Below, piece by piece: positions 53,760-61,383 of a DNA stretch of 64,000 nucleotides. The stretch is from contig JAHBXE010000006.1 of assembly GCA_019636625.1 (NCBI GenBank), forward strand, positions 62,001 to 126,000, given 5' to 3'. The stretch's first letter is position 1, and every line of letters starts with the position of its first letter. Both the position numbers and the translations under genes were made by a program. The DNA comes from Phycisphaeraceae bacterium. GTDB taxonomy: Bacteria > Planctomycetota > Phycisphaerae > Phycisphaerales > UBA1924. The notes beneath the pieces are model-generated. The model was not told the DNA's origin. It saw only the letters and a list, made by a program, of their open reading frames with translations, and made no database searches.

Positions 53760-54043
53760 ACCTGTGCTGCGCGGCGACGCGTGGCAAACTCAAACACCCC
53801 CAGCATCAACCCCATCCCCACCAGCCCCGCCCCGCACGCACCCGACACCATTGCCTTCATCACCCGGTCTGGTTTCTGCCACGCCTGCACCGCCGCTTGC
53901 ATCTCCGCCTCAGTCCCTCCCTTTGACCGCACCATCAGCTCCACCGCCGCGTGCTCCCGCACATCCATGTACAGGAGCCCCAGCGCCACGCCGATCAGCG
54001 AGAGCCCAAGCCCCACCGCCAGCACCGCCTTGAATCGATTCAT
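53756..54043 (-). CDS. Small two-segment membrane protein within the kynurenine operon
   Basis: A 95-residue protein with two hydrophobic segments: AVLAVGLGLSLIGVALGLLY (about 6-25) and MVSGACGAGLVGMGLMLGVF (about 64-83). Between them is a hydrophilic stretch, REHAAVELMVRSKGGTEAEM. It ends in a short basic tail (ATRRRAAQV). The gene lies 10 bases after the dioxygenase and overlaps ACMSD by 4 bases, so it is co-translated with pathway enzymes. It resembles no transporter I know by length; its role (membrane tether, small accessory) cannot be fixed. Confidence 0.75.
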   Translation of the reverse strand: MNRFKAVLAVGLGLSLIGVALGLLYMDVREHAAVELMVRSKGGTEAEMQAAVQAWQKPDRVMKAMVSGACGAGLVGMGLMLGVFEFATRRRAAQV

Positions 54044-54053
54044 CCGTGTCCTT

Positions 54054-54644
54054 TCATCGCCGCTTCCCCGCCGCCTTCACCTTCCCCTTCTCCAGTTTTA
54101 TCGCCCCGGCCTTTTGAATCACGTACCCGCATTCACGGCAGGTTCGCCGCTTCTCCGGTCCGCCCCAGAACGCCTCCATGATCACCTTCAGGTCCTCATC
54201 GATCTTCTTCAGCACCCACTTCGCCTCGTGCACCAGCGAATCGCACTTGGGGCAATACCACCGCAGCCCATCCTTCTGCGGCCGACCTTTCGAATCCACG
54301 CCGCGAGGAAACTCCATGATCAGCCCCACCGTCCCCGCCGGGCGCTGCGGCCGGTGCGGCACCCACCGCGGCAGCAGGAACAACTCCCCCTCCTTGATCA
54401 CCACATCCCGAGGCTTCGACCCATCCAACGGCCGCACCCGCACCGCGATGTCCCCTTTCACCTGGTAGAACAACTCCTCCGTCGGGTTGACGTGAAAGTC
54501 ATTCCGCGTGTTCGGACCACCGGACACGAACACGATCACATCCTCCGCATCCACGAACAACTGCCGATTCGATACCGGCGGCTTCAGGTGCTTGCGGTTG
54601 TCGCGGATCCACTTCTCGAGGTTCAACTTCGCGATCGGGAACAT
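54054..54644 (-). CDS. 3-hydroxyanthranilate 3,4-dioxygenase
   Basis: This non-haem iron cupin enzyme opens the ring of 3-hydroxyanthranilate to ACMS. The iron ligands match the Cupriavidus enzyme: His51 and Glu57 in DFHVNPTEELFYQVKG and His97 in LLPRWVPHRPQRP. A rubredoxin-like second metal site lies at the C-terminus, Cys131/Cys134 (WYCPKCDSLVHE) and Cys169/Cys172 (RTCRECGY). ATG 54644 has AGGAG at good spacing, giving 196 residues; upstream in-frame ATGs add non-conserved sequence. A Lys-rich tail of about 20 residues extends the usual length of about 175. It is the first gene of the kynurenine operon. Confidence 0.94.
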   Translation of the reverse strand: MFPIAKLNLEKWIRDNRKHLKPPVSNRQLFVDAEDVIVFVSGGPNTRNDFHVNPTEELFYQVKGDIAVRVRPLDGSKPRDVVIKEGELFLLPRWVPHRPQRPAGTVGLIMEFPRGVDSKGRPQKDGLRWYCPKCDSLVHEAKWVLKKIDEDLKVIMEAFWGGPEKRRTCRECGYVIQKAGAIKLEKGKVKAAGKRR

Positions 54645-54920
54645 GCCGTACTCCTGTAAGTCGAGTATACGAAGTGCCATTCCGGGCCGACCCACCCACA
54701 CCGGCGCACCAACGACCGCCGCCGTGCGCACAAGCCGGCCCGACCAGACCCTCACTTGTCCACAAAGCCCCCCGCGCCTCCACCCGGAACTTTCCCTCTT
54801 TTTCCAGTTTTTCCCGCCCACGTGCCCCCGCCACCACACTGCGGCGACTGCTCACGCCAGCGCTGGTGGCAATGGCCACAGGCTCTGAGTGGCCAGTGTC
54901 CGCCCACCCCAACGTGTCCA

Positions 54921-55469
54921 TCAATCGTTGTGCTCGATCACCTTCCCACTCACCGCCTTCGCCCCCGCCCGCCCATCATCCTGCACCTCCCCGCGGATCG
55001 TCTCCACTGCGTGCGGCAGGATGTCCAGCAGCGCCTCGAAGTTCTCCGAAGACCCCCGCGGTGAACCCGGCAGTGTGAGGATCAGCGTCCGCCCGATCGT
55101 CCCCGCCACCCCGCGCGACAGGTACGTCCGCGCCGTCTTCGCGTAACACCGCATCCGCGCCAGTTCCATCAGCCCCGCGTGCTCACGCTCGAACACCCGC
55201 TTCGCCGCCTCCGGCGTCACATCCCGTGGAGCCAGACCCGTCCCCCCCGTGCTCACGATCAGGTCTATCCGATGCTCCGGCCGCGACCACTCGACAAACT
55301 TCGCCCCGATTGCTTCCACCTCATCCGGCACCACGGCCGTCGCCGCGACTTCCGCCCCCAGCCGCTCCACCGCCATCGCGCAGAGCCCCGGACCAGACGT
55401 GTCCACCGCCTCCCCGCGCGAGCACCGGTCGCTCACCGTCAACACCGCCACTCGGATCGGCCCGCTCAT
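54921..55469 (-). CDS. mogA: Molybdopterin adenylyltransferase MogA
   Basis: MogA adenylates molybdopterin before molybdenum insertion. The 182-residue protein has [40 protein letters not shown] and [20 protein letters not shown], the family signature. Length fits the MogA/MoaB family; MogA is favoured from context and length, but MoaB is closely related. It overlaps the upstream moaC gene by 4 bases and is the last gene of the moeA-moaC-mogA unit. Confidence 0.9.
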   Translation of the reverse strand: MSGPIRVAVLTVSDRCSRGEAVDTSGPGLCAMAVERLGAEVAATAVVPDEVEAIGAKFVEWSRPEHRIDLIVSTGGTGLAPRDVTPEAAKRVFEREHAGLMELARMRCYAKTARTYLSRGVAGTIGRTLILTLPGSPRGSSENFEALLDILPHAVETIRGEVQDDGRAGAKAVSGKVIEHND

Positions 55470-55951
55470 CGTTCCACCTTGTACGCCCCGCTGCGTCCGC
55501 CCCGTTTCTCAATCACACGGAGCCCCTCCACCACCATCCCCTTGTCCACCGCCTTGCCCATGTCGATCACCGTCAGCGCCGCCACGGCCGCGGCGGTCAG
55601 GGCCTCCATCTCCACACCTGTCTTCGCGTGCGTCTTGGCTGTCGCGACGATCCGCACCCGCTCCCCCTCCAACGTCGCTTCCACCTCCACCACATCCAGC
55701 GGCAGGGAATGGCACAGCGGGATCAGCTCATCCGTCCGCTTCGCCGCCTGTATCCCCGCCAGTCGCGCCACGCCCAGCACATCCCCCTTCGCGATCGCGT
55801 TCTCCCGGATCTTCCCCGCCAACTCCCCCGACACGCGCACGAAGCACTCGGCCACCGCCACGCGCTCCGTCACCGCCTTCTCCCCCACATCCACCATCCG
55901 GGCGCGGCCATCTGGCCCCACGTGCGACAACTTGGCATCTCCGCCGCTCAT
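55466..55951 (-). CDS. moaC: Cyclic pyranopterin monophosphate synthase MoaC
   Basis: MoaC, with MoaA, makes cyclic pyranopterin monophosphate from GTP in the first stage of molybdenum cofactor synthesis. The 161-residue protein has [37 protein letters not shown] with [11 protein letters not shown], and the end CKA-free form [20 protein letters not shown] then [20 protein letters not shown], the family signature. It is 26 bases after moeA and overlaps mogA by 4. Confidence 0.95.
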   Translation of the reverse strand: MSGGDAKLSHVGPDGRARMVDVGEKAVTERVAVAECFVRVSGELAGKIRENAIAKGDVLGVARLAGIQAAKRTDELIPLCHSLPLDVVEVEATLEGERVRIVATAKTHAKTGVEMEALTAAAVAALTVIDMGKAVDKGMVVEGLRVIEKRGGRSGAYKVER

Positions 55952-55977
55952 GCCGCGAGTCTAGGAACGCACGCCCG

Positions 55978-57180
55978 TCACACCCAGCCGTAATACGCCC
56001 ACGGCCCCTCCCCGCCCTCCCCCGGCGGCAGTTCAATGAAACCGTCGCTCTTGGCCGCGTTCATCACATCCCCGGAACTCGAAATGCTCAGCAACTCCGC
56101 CCGTCCCTCCCCCACCACCTTCACGAACCGGTGCCACCACATGTCCAGCCGCCGATCATCCGGATTCACCAGCCGCATCAGCGCCGGCGGCGCTCCATTC
56201 CGAATCCCGCCCAGCCGCTCCAGCACAGGGACCACCATCCGCCGCATCGTCACCATCACGGACAGCGGGTTCCCCGGAAGGCCGAAGATCGGCTTCCCTT
56301 CCATCACCGCCGCGAAAACCGGCCTGCCCGGCCTCTGGTTCACCTTGTGGAACAGGACCTCAGCCCCCAACTCCCGGACAACGCGCGGCACAAAGTCACG
56401 CTCCCCCATCGATACCCCGCCCGTCACGATCAGCGCATCCGCCGAACCCAGCAGGTCCCGCATCACCGACCGCAGCACCCCCGGATCGTCCTTCGCTGCC
56501 GGCGCACGCTCCGCCTCGACCCACGGCCGGCGCGTGGCAATCGCCAGCACCGTGTACCCATTCGAATCCCGCAACTGGTACGGACTGGGCGTGTCGCCCA
56601 CGCCAAGCACCTCATCCCCCGTCACCAACACCGCTACCCGCACCCGCCGATGCACCGGGACCTCCGCTCGACCACACGCGGCCAGCACGCCCGCCACTGG
56701 CGCCGTCACCTCCGCCCCCGCTGCCACCACAGCCGCCCCGGCTTTCGCGTTCTCCCCCTTCCGGCGGATGTTTGTCCAGACGGGTAACGACCTGGTCGCG
56801 GCCGCGAATCTCACCTGTCCGGACGCTTCCTCCGTGTCCTCCCGCTTCACCACGACATCCGCCCCCGGCGGCACCGGCGCACCCGTGACGATCCGCAACG
56901 CCGACCGCGCCGGCAGGGCCAGGGGCTCCTGACCGATCCGCAACTCCCCCGCGATGGGCAACTCGCCCAGCACCAGGTCCGCCGCGCGAACGGCGAACCC
57001 ATCCATCGCGCTCACATCCGACGCCGGGCTGTCCCGATCCGCCGTCACCCCCTCCGCCAGCACCCGCCCGATCGCCCGTTCCAGCGGCACTCGCTCCACC
57101 CCCACCGCCCGAACTCTCGGCAGAATCAACCCGATCCCTTCCGATGGAGAACCCAGACTGTTCGCGGCGGACTGAGCCAT
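55978..57180 (-). CDS. moeA: Molybdopterin molybdenumtransferase MoeA
   Basis: MoeA inserts molybdenum into adenylated molybdopterin. The 400-residue protein shows VLAEGVTADRDSPASDVSAM with DGFAVRA, VTGAPVPPGADVVVKRED, VLVTGDEVLGVGDTPSPYQL, ADALIVTGGVSMGERDFVPR, KVNQRPGRPVFAA and FGLPGNPLSVMVTM, all family blocks. An alternative in-frame ATG lies at 57192. It is the first gene of a minus-strand unit with moaC and mogA, divergent from moaD, with about 30 bases between the two starts; that short region must hold two promoters. Confidence 0.94.
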   Translation of the reverse strand: MAQSAANSLGSPSEGIGLILPRVRAVGVERVPLERAIGRVLAEGVTADRDSPASDVSAMDGFAVRAADLVLGELPIAGELRIGQEPLALPARSALRIVTGAPVPPGADVVVKREDTEEASGQVRFAAATRSLPVWTNIRRKGENAKAGAAVVAAGAEVTAPVAGVLAACGRAEVPVHRRVRVAVLVTGDEVLGVGDTPSPYQLRDSNGYTVLAIATRRPWVEAERAPAAKDDPGVLRSVMRDLLGSADALIVTGGVSMGERDFVPRVVRELGAEVLFHKVNQRPGRPVFAAVMEGKPIFGLPGNPLSVMVTMRRMVVPVLERLGGIRNGAPPALMRLVNPDDRRLDMWWHRFVKVVGEGRAELLSISSSGDVMNAAKSDGFIELPPGEGGEGPWAYYGWV

Positions 57181-57212
57181 GGCGCGCAGCATAGCCCCAC
57201 TACCATTGGCCC

Positions 57213-57458
57213 ATGCAGGTGCAAGTGCTCCTCTTCGGCGCCGAACGCAAGGCCGCGGGCCGTGACCTCGCGGTGGTATCCCTCCCGGGATCGCGCACGT
57301 GCCTTGACCTTCGCGAGCGGCTCGCCGCGGAAGTGCCGGCACTGGCCCCTCACCTGGCCTCGGCACGCTTCGCGGTCAACGGCGCCTTCGTACCCCTTTC
57401 CCACACCCTCGAAGAGCGCGACGAGATCGCCCTCATCGGCCCGGTCTCCGGCGGATGA
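57213..57458 (+). CDS. moaD: Molybdopterin synthase sulfur carrier subunit MoaD
   Basis: MoaD carries the thiocarboxylate sulfur for molybdopterin synthase. The 81-residue ubiquitin-like protein opens MQVQVLLFGAERKAAGRD and ends EIALIGPVSGG, with the essential C-terminal Gly-Gly. Length is right for the family. It overlaps moaE by 4 bases (ATGA), so the two subunits are translated together. Confidence 0.95.
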   Translation: MQVQVLLFGAERKAAGRDLAVVSLPGSRTCLDLRERLAAEVPALAPHLASARFAVNGAFVPLSHTLEERDEIALIGPVSGG

Positions 57459-58030
57459 AAACCCCCGACCTCACACCCCCACACACGACCGTCGCCATCG
57501 TCGACGGGCCCGTCCCCCCTCCCGAGCGGGCACACCGCGCTGCGGTGCGCTCCGATTCCGGGTGGGCACACCGCTCCGCGGTGTGCTCGGACACCCCAAA
57601 CCCCCATCCAACCCAGCAAGCGCCGCCCGCTTCCTGCGCGACGGAGCGGTGCGACACCATGGGCTCGCACACCGCGGAGCGATGTGCCCACCCGGGACAC
57701 GCCGGCGCTATTCTGGTCTTTGAAGGTTTCGTGCGCGAAATCGAACCCCGCGAGGGCGAATCGTCCGCCCGGATCCAGGCGCTGGACTACCAGACCTACG
57801 AGCCCATGGCCCAGAACCAGATCATCAGGATCGGCGACGCCCTCATCGCGTCGCACGGCCTGCTTGGGATGGAGGTCATCCACAGCCGCGGCCGGGTCCG
57901 CGTGGGTGAGTGCTCGATCCGCGTGACGATCCGGTCCCGCCATCGGAAGGAAGCGCTGGCGGCGATGGACGCCTTCCTCGACCAACTCAAGAAAGATGTG
58001 CCCATCTGGAAGGAGCCGGTCTGGCGGTAA
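57455..58030 (+). CDS. moaE: Molybdopterin synthase catalytic subunit MoaE with in-frame repeat insert
   Basis: MoaE is the catalytic large subunit of molybdopterin synthase. The recognisable domain runs from HAGAILVFEGFVREIEP through IRIGDALIASHGLLGMEVIH, RVGECSIRVTIRSRHRKEAL and the catalytic-Lys region FLDQLKKDVPIWKEPVW. The total is 191 residues versus about 150 in the family. The excess is a 60-residue low-complexity stretch (about 21-82, His/Ala/Pro/Cys-rich) encoded by a repeat-rich DNA segment (57524-57695) that sits before the first core strand. The frame is open throughout, so the protein is probably still made. Confidence 0.9.
   Translation: MKTPDLTPPHTTVAIVDGPVPPPERAHRAAVRSDSGWAHRSAVCSDTPNPHPTQQAPPASCATERCDTMGSHTAERCAHPGHAGAILVFEGFVREIEPREGESSARIQALDYQTYEPMAQNQIIRIGDALIASHGLLGMEVIHSRGRVRVGECSIRVTIRSRHRKEALAAMDAFLDQLKKDVPIWKEPVWR
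57524..57695. repeat. REP/REPIN-like inverted-repeat element inside moaE
   Basis: Three imperfect copies of a 31-34-bp palindromic unit (core GGGCACACCGCTCCGCGGTG): copy 1 at 57524-57554, copy 2 at 57560-57590, and copy 3 in inverted orientation at 57661-57695. Copies 2 and 3 form an inverted pair around about 70 bases. The element keeps the reading frame of moaE. Confidence 0.8.
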
Positions 58031-58037
58031 GGGCGGC

Positions 58038-58616
58038 TCAGGCCCGCCGGCGTCGGCACGCGAACACGCCGCCCGCGCCCAACAGCGCGGCCGATCCCGG
58101 CGCCGGCGTAACCACAAAATCAAGTGTGTAATCCGTCGGCTCGCCGAGTTGCTGGGCCCAGAAGGTGTACACCCCGGCGGGCAGCGGTGGTATGAACCCC
58201 TGACCCTGCGTGCCCATGATCGCCAGCACATCCAGCCCGACCTGGCCCACTTCCAGGTGTGTCCAGCCCATCAGGTCGCCGGGCTCCACCGTGAGCGGAT
58301 CGTTCGGGAAGATGGGCCCGGGCTGGATCGCCAGAAACGCCACAGGGTCCTGCGAGAAGTACCCGGTCAGGATGATCTGGTCGAGCTGCAAGCCCGCCGG
58401 GATCGTGATGCTGAAGTAATCGAGATCGACCGTCGGCCCCTGCGCCCCGGCCATGAACCCCAGCAGGATGTTCGAGCCCTCGGACAGCACCAGCGCTGTC
58501 GGCAAGAACCGATCATCGGAGATGTCCCCTTGAACGAACTCGTTGTAGATCACCTGCGCTCTCGCGCCGGCGGCCGCGCTCAGCACCACGATCGCCAACA
58601 ACCCGCGCCACCGCAT
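58038..58616 (-). CDS. Exported protein with PEP-CTERM-like tail
   Basis: A 192-residue protein with a signal peptide (RGLLAIVVLSAAAGARAQ) and a tail reading VTPAPGSAALLGAGGVFACR then RRRA, the PEP-CTERM layout: Pro-x-Pro, hydrophobic run, Arg cluster. The mature part is beta-rich (DYFSITIPAGLQLDQIILTG, LPAGVYTFWAQQLGEPTDYT). A GGAGG site lies 10 bases before ATG 58616. The gene converges on moaE with 7 bases between stops and lies just downstream of moaA. Function unknown. Confidence 0.8.
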   Translation of the reverse strand: MRWRGLLAIVVLSAAAGARAQVIYNEFVQGDISDDRFLPTALVLSEGSNILLGFMAGAQGPTVDLDYFSITIPAGLQLDQIILTGYFSQDPVAFLAIQPGPIFPNDPLTVEPGDLMGWTHLEVGQVGLDVLAIMGTQGQGFIPPLPAGVYTFWAQQLGEPTDYTLDFVVTPAPGSAALLGAGGVFACRRRRA

Positions 58617-58697
58617 CGTCACTGAACCTCCACCACAACGTGCCCCAGCCAGGGAACAAACGCAAGCCCGAAGGCCACAATTCGTCGCCGGTGAGGA

Positions 58698-59759
58698 TTA
58701 CCCCCCGATCGCCGACATCGGGCGGGCGGGCTGCACGAAGTCCCTGGAGCTGATCCCGTGCCCCGCCTGCTTGGTCCAGACCGCGTCGGCGATGAAGCCC
58801 TTGAGCTGATCGTCACCGGCGTTGGCCCACAGCAGGGGCCGGAGATCCCACTCCTGCCGGCTGAACAGGCACGGGCGGATCTTGCCGTCGGCGGTGATCC
58901 GCAGGCGGCTGCACGCGCCGCAGAACGGGCGTGTGACCGGCGCGATCAGGCCGATCCGGCCCGGCGAGCCGTCGGCGAAGCGGTAGTTGAGCGAGGTGCT
59001 GCTCGGGTCGTCGCGCCCGTCGGGAACCAAGGGCAGGACCGCATCGATCCGCCGCACGATCTCCTCCGCCGGAACGACGCGGGCGCGGTCCCAATGGTGG
59101 CCGGAGTCCAGCGGCATGAACTCGATGAAGCGCATCTCGACGCCCAAGTCGTGCGCCAGGCGAGCCAGGTCCTGCACTTCATCCTCGTTGAACCCACGCA
59201 CGACCACGGCGTTGAGCTTGACGGGGCCGAGGCCCGCCCGTCGCGACGCGTCGATGGCGTCGAGCACACGCGAGGGAGGGCAGTTGGAACGCGTGAGGGC
59301 CGCGAAACGATCGGGACGGAGGCTGTCGATGCTGAGGGTGATCCGGCGAAGGCCGGCGGTGTGCCACTCCGCGGCGCGGGCCTCGTCGATGAGCGAGCCG
59401 TTGGTGGTCAACGCGACATCGTCGATGGGCAGGGCGGAGACGCCGCGGATGATGTCCGTCAAGCGTGGGTGCACGGTCGGCTCGCCACCGGTGATGCGGA
59501 CTTTCTCGATACCAAGACCGACGCAGACCGAGGCAAGGCGAATGAGCTGCTCAACGGACAGCAACTCTGACGGATCGGCGAAACGGACATCCGGATCCAT
59601 GCAGTAGACACAGCGGAAGTTGCAGCGGTCGGTGATGGAGAGGCGGAGGTCGCGGATGACGCGGCCGTGCGAATCGCGAAGCGACCGACCGTCGCTCGCG
59701 GGCGCCGCAGGGGGCACAGCGCCCGCGGACCGGGCGAGGATGGGCAGAGCGAGGCTCAC
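58698..59759 (-). CDS. moaA: GTP 3',8-cyclase MoaA
   Basis: MoaA is the radical-SAM enzyme that starts molybdenum cofactor synthesis from GTP. The radical-SAM cluster motif is Cys46, Cys50 and Cys53 in TDRCNFRCVYCMD. The second cluster appears at the C-terminus in PFCGACSRLRITADGKIRPC. Blocks VRITGGEPTVHP and NGSLIDEARAAEWHTAGLRR support it, and the protein ends SAIGG with the C-terminal Gly-Gly. GTG 59759 gives 353 residues; the N-terminal 25 residues are non-conserved. It follows the dockerin propeller gene by 29 bases and may share its transcript. Confidence 0.93.
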   Translation of the reverse strand: MSLALPILARSAGAVPPAAPASDGRSLRDSHGRVIRDLRLSITDRCNFRCVYCMDPDVRFADPSELLSVEQLIRLASVCVGLGIEKVRITGGEPTVHPRLTDIIRGVSALPIDDVALTTNGSLIDEARAAEWHTAGLRRITLSIDSLRPDRFAALTRSNCPPSRVLDAIDASRRAGLGPVKLNAVVVRGFNEDEVQDLARLAHDLGVEMRFIEFMPLDSGHHWDRARVVPAEEIVRRIDAVLPLVPDGRDDPSSTSLNYRFADGSPGRIGLIAPVTRPFCGACSRLRITADGKIRPCLFSRQEWDLRPLLWANAGDDQLKGFIADAVWTKQAGHGISSRDFVQPARPMSAIGG

Positions 59760-59788
59760 GCGAGGCAAGGGTACACCCGGCGGGCCCG

Positions 59789-61279
59789 TTACGAACAGCC
59801 GCCCGCGTACTTGTTCAGGAAACACAGGAAGTCGTTGGCGGTGAGCAGCGGGTTGCCCGTTGAGCCGTCGCAGTTCGCGTAGGAATCGCCGTTCGCGTAC
59901 CTGTTCAGGAAGCACAGGAAGTCGTTCGCCGTCAGGAGCGGATTGCCCGTTGAGCCGTCGCAGTTGGCGTAGCAGGTCGAGGGCAGTTCGATCTCCAGCA
60001 GGTGGACCCGTCCACCGTTGCCGAACGTGTTCGCGTGGACGGACTTGCTGCCCACGAGGACGTATCGCCCGTTGCCGGACAGGTCGATGCTGAACGGCGA
60101 GCCGGGGGTGTCGATGCTGTCGAGCAGGTTGAGGTTGCGGTCGAACACCCGGACCTCGGGGTGGTTGTTGTCCGCCGCGCCCCAGGAAGCGACGGCGAAC
60201 ACCTGGCCATTGTCGGACAGCACGCCGCCGACCGCCGAATCCTGGAACGAGCCGCTGCCGATCGTCGTGACGGTACCCAACAGCGTGGTCGTGGCCACGT
60301 CCCAGATGCGGACGGAAGTGTTGAGGTACGAGGCGCCGTAGTCGTGCGAGAGCGCCGCGACGGTCGAGCCGTCACGCGACACGGCCGAGCCCCAGCTGAA
60401 CCACGACGTCGGCGCGTTGAAGTTGATGATGTTGGTGTAGCTGGCGCCGACCTTCTTGTAGACGCGGAAGCTGAATCCGCCGACGACCAGGACCTCGCCG
60501 TTTCCGGAGATGTTGTACCAGCCGCCCGAGCCGGAACCCGCCACGTTGAAGGGCTCGGCGAGCGTGGCGGTTTCGATCAATCGCGCGTTGGGACCCGCGG
60601 CGAGCAGCGCCAGCGAACCATCGTCCGTCAGGTCGATGCCGCCGATGAACGGGCCGTCCCACGCATTGATCTCGGCGCCGGTGTTGCCGTTGAGGAACCA
60701 GATTCGGGAGGACTGTGCCGTGCCGTCGTACGCCGCGACCGCGACCACCCCGCCGTCGCGGGACACCTTCACTTGCTTGACACCGGAGTTGTTGTAGTTC
60801 TCCGGCACGTCGAACGTCCAGATGGGCGTGGAAACGTCTGTCGAGCGGAACGCGGAGAGCCGGAACGGGCCGTTGGTGATGACGCGGTCCAGGAACACGG
60901 CGAGGTCGGCGTTCTGGGCCGCGGCCGTGGCCCCCGGGTTGTTACCCGTGTTGCTGCCAAAGAACTCCTGCGGGACGCCCGTCCCGGTGATGTCAAACCG
61001 CTGAAGGCGGTGGTTGTTGAGGCGCTGGCCCACCCAGGCCGAGTTGGCCAAGGGGCTCAGGCCGCAGGATTCGGGGATGCTCACGGGCTCGACGAAGGTC
61101 CAGAGAATCCCGCGCGGCCCGCCAAGAAACGGCCTGCCCGAGGGGAGGGACAGATGGTCATCGACGCGGATCATCCCCTCGCTGGTCACGACGGCCCGGG
61201 ACTGCCAAGCCACCTGCGCCGAGGCCGAACCGGCCAGGAGGACGAGAACGGATGCGCACGCCGCGGACTTGATGCTCAT
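59789..61279 (-). CDS. Exported beta-propeller protein with GC-type dockerin tail
   Basis: A 496-residue protein with signal peptide (MSIKSAACASVLVLLAGSAS) and a GGAGG site before ATG 61279. The body (about 25-430) is a set of WD40-like blades (RIWFLNGNTGAEINAW, AVSRDGSTVAALSHDYGASY, VRIWDVATTTLLGTVTTIGS, FSIDLSGNGRYVLVGSKSVH). The C-terminus has two modules, CYANCDGSTGNPLLTANDFL and ANCDGSTGNPLLTANDFLCF, ending in AGGCS. Together with the truncated propeller at the left end of the window it suggests a family of exported propellers. Function unknown. Confidence 0.83.
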   Translation of the reverse strand: MSIKSAACASVLVLLAGSASAQVAWQSRAVVTSEGMIRVDDHLSLPSGRPFLGGPRGILWTFVEPVSIPESCGLSPLANSAWVGQRLNNHRLQRFDITGTGVPQEFFGSNTGNNPGATAAAQNADLAVFLDRVITNGPFRLSAFRSTDVSTPIWTFDVPENYNNSGVKQVKVSRDGGVVAVAAYDGTAQSSRIWFLNGNTGAEINAWDGPFIGGIDLTDDGSLALLAAGPNARLIETATLAEPFNVAGSGSGGWYNISGNGEVLVVGGFSFRVYKKVGASYTNIINFNAPTSWFSWGSAVSRDGSTVAALSHDYGASYLNTSVRIWDVATTTLLGTVTTIGSGSFQDSAVGGVLSDNGQVFAVASWGAADNNHPEVRVFDRNLNLLDSIDTPGSPFSIDLSGNGRYVLVGSKSVHANTFGNGGRVHLLEIELPSTCYANCDGSTGNPLLTANDFLCFLNRYANGDSYANCDGSTGNPLLTANDFLCFLNKYAGGCS

Positions 61280-61383
61280 GGGAATCCTCCGGACTTGTGT
61301 GACGGAACCGAGAGACACCAGACTACCGGATCACCGGAGTTTCACAAGCGCCAATCCCGGAAGTCGGAGGGAAAGCGGCCCGA

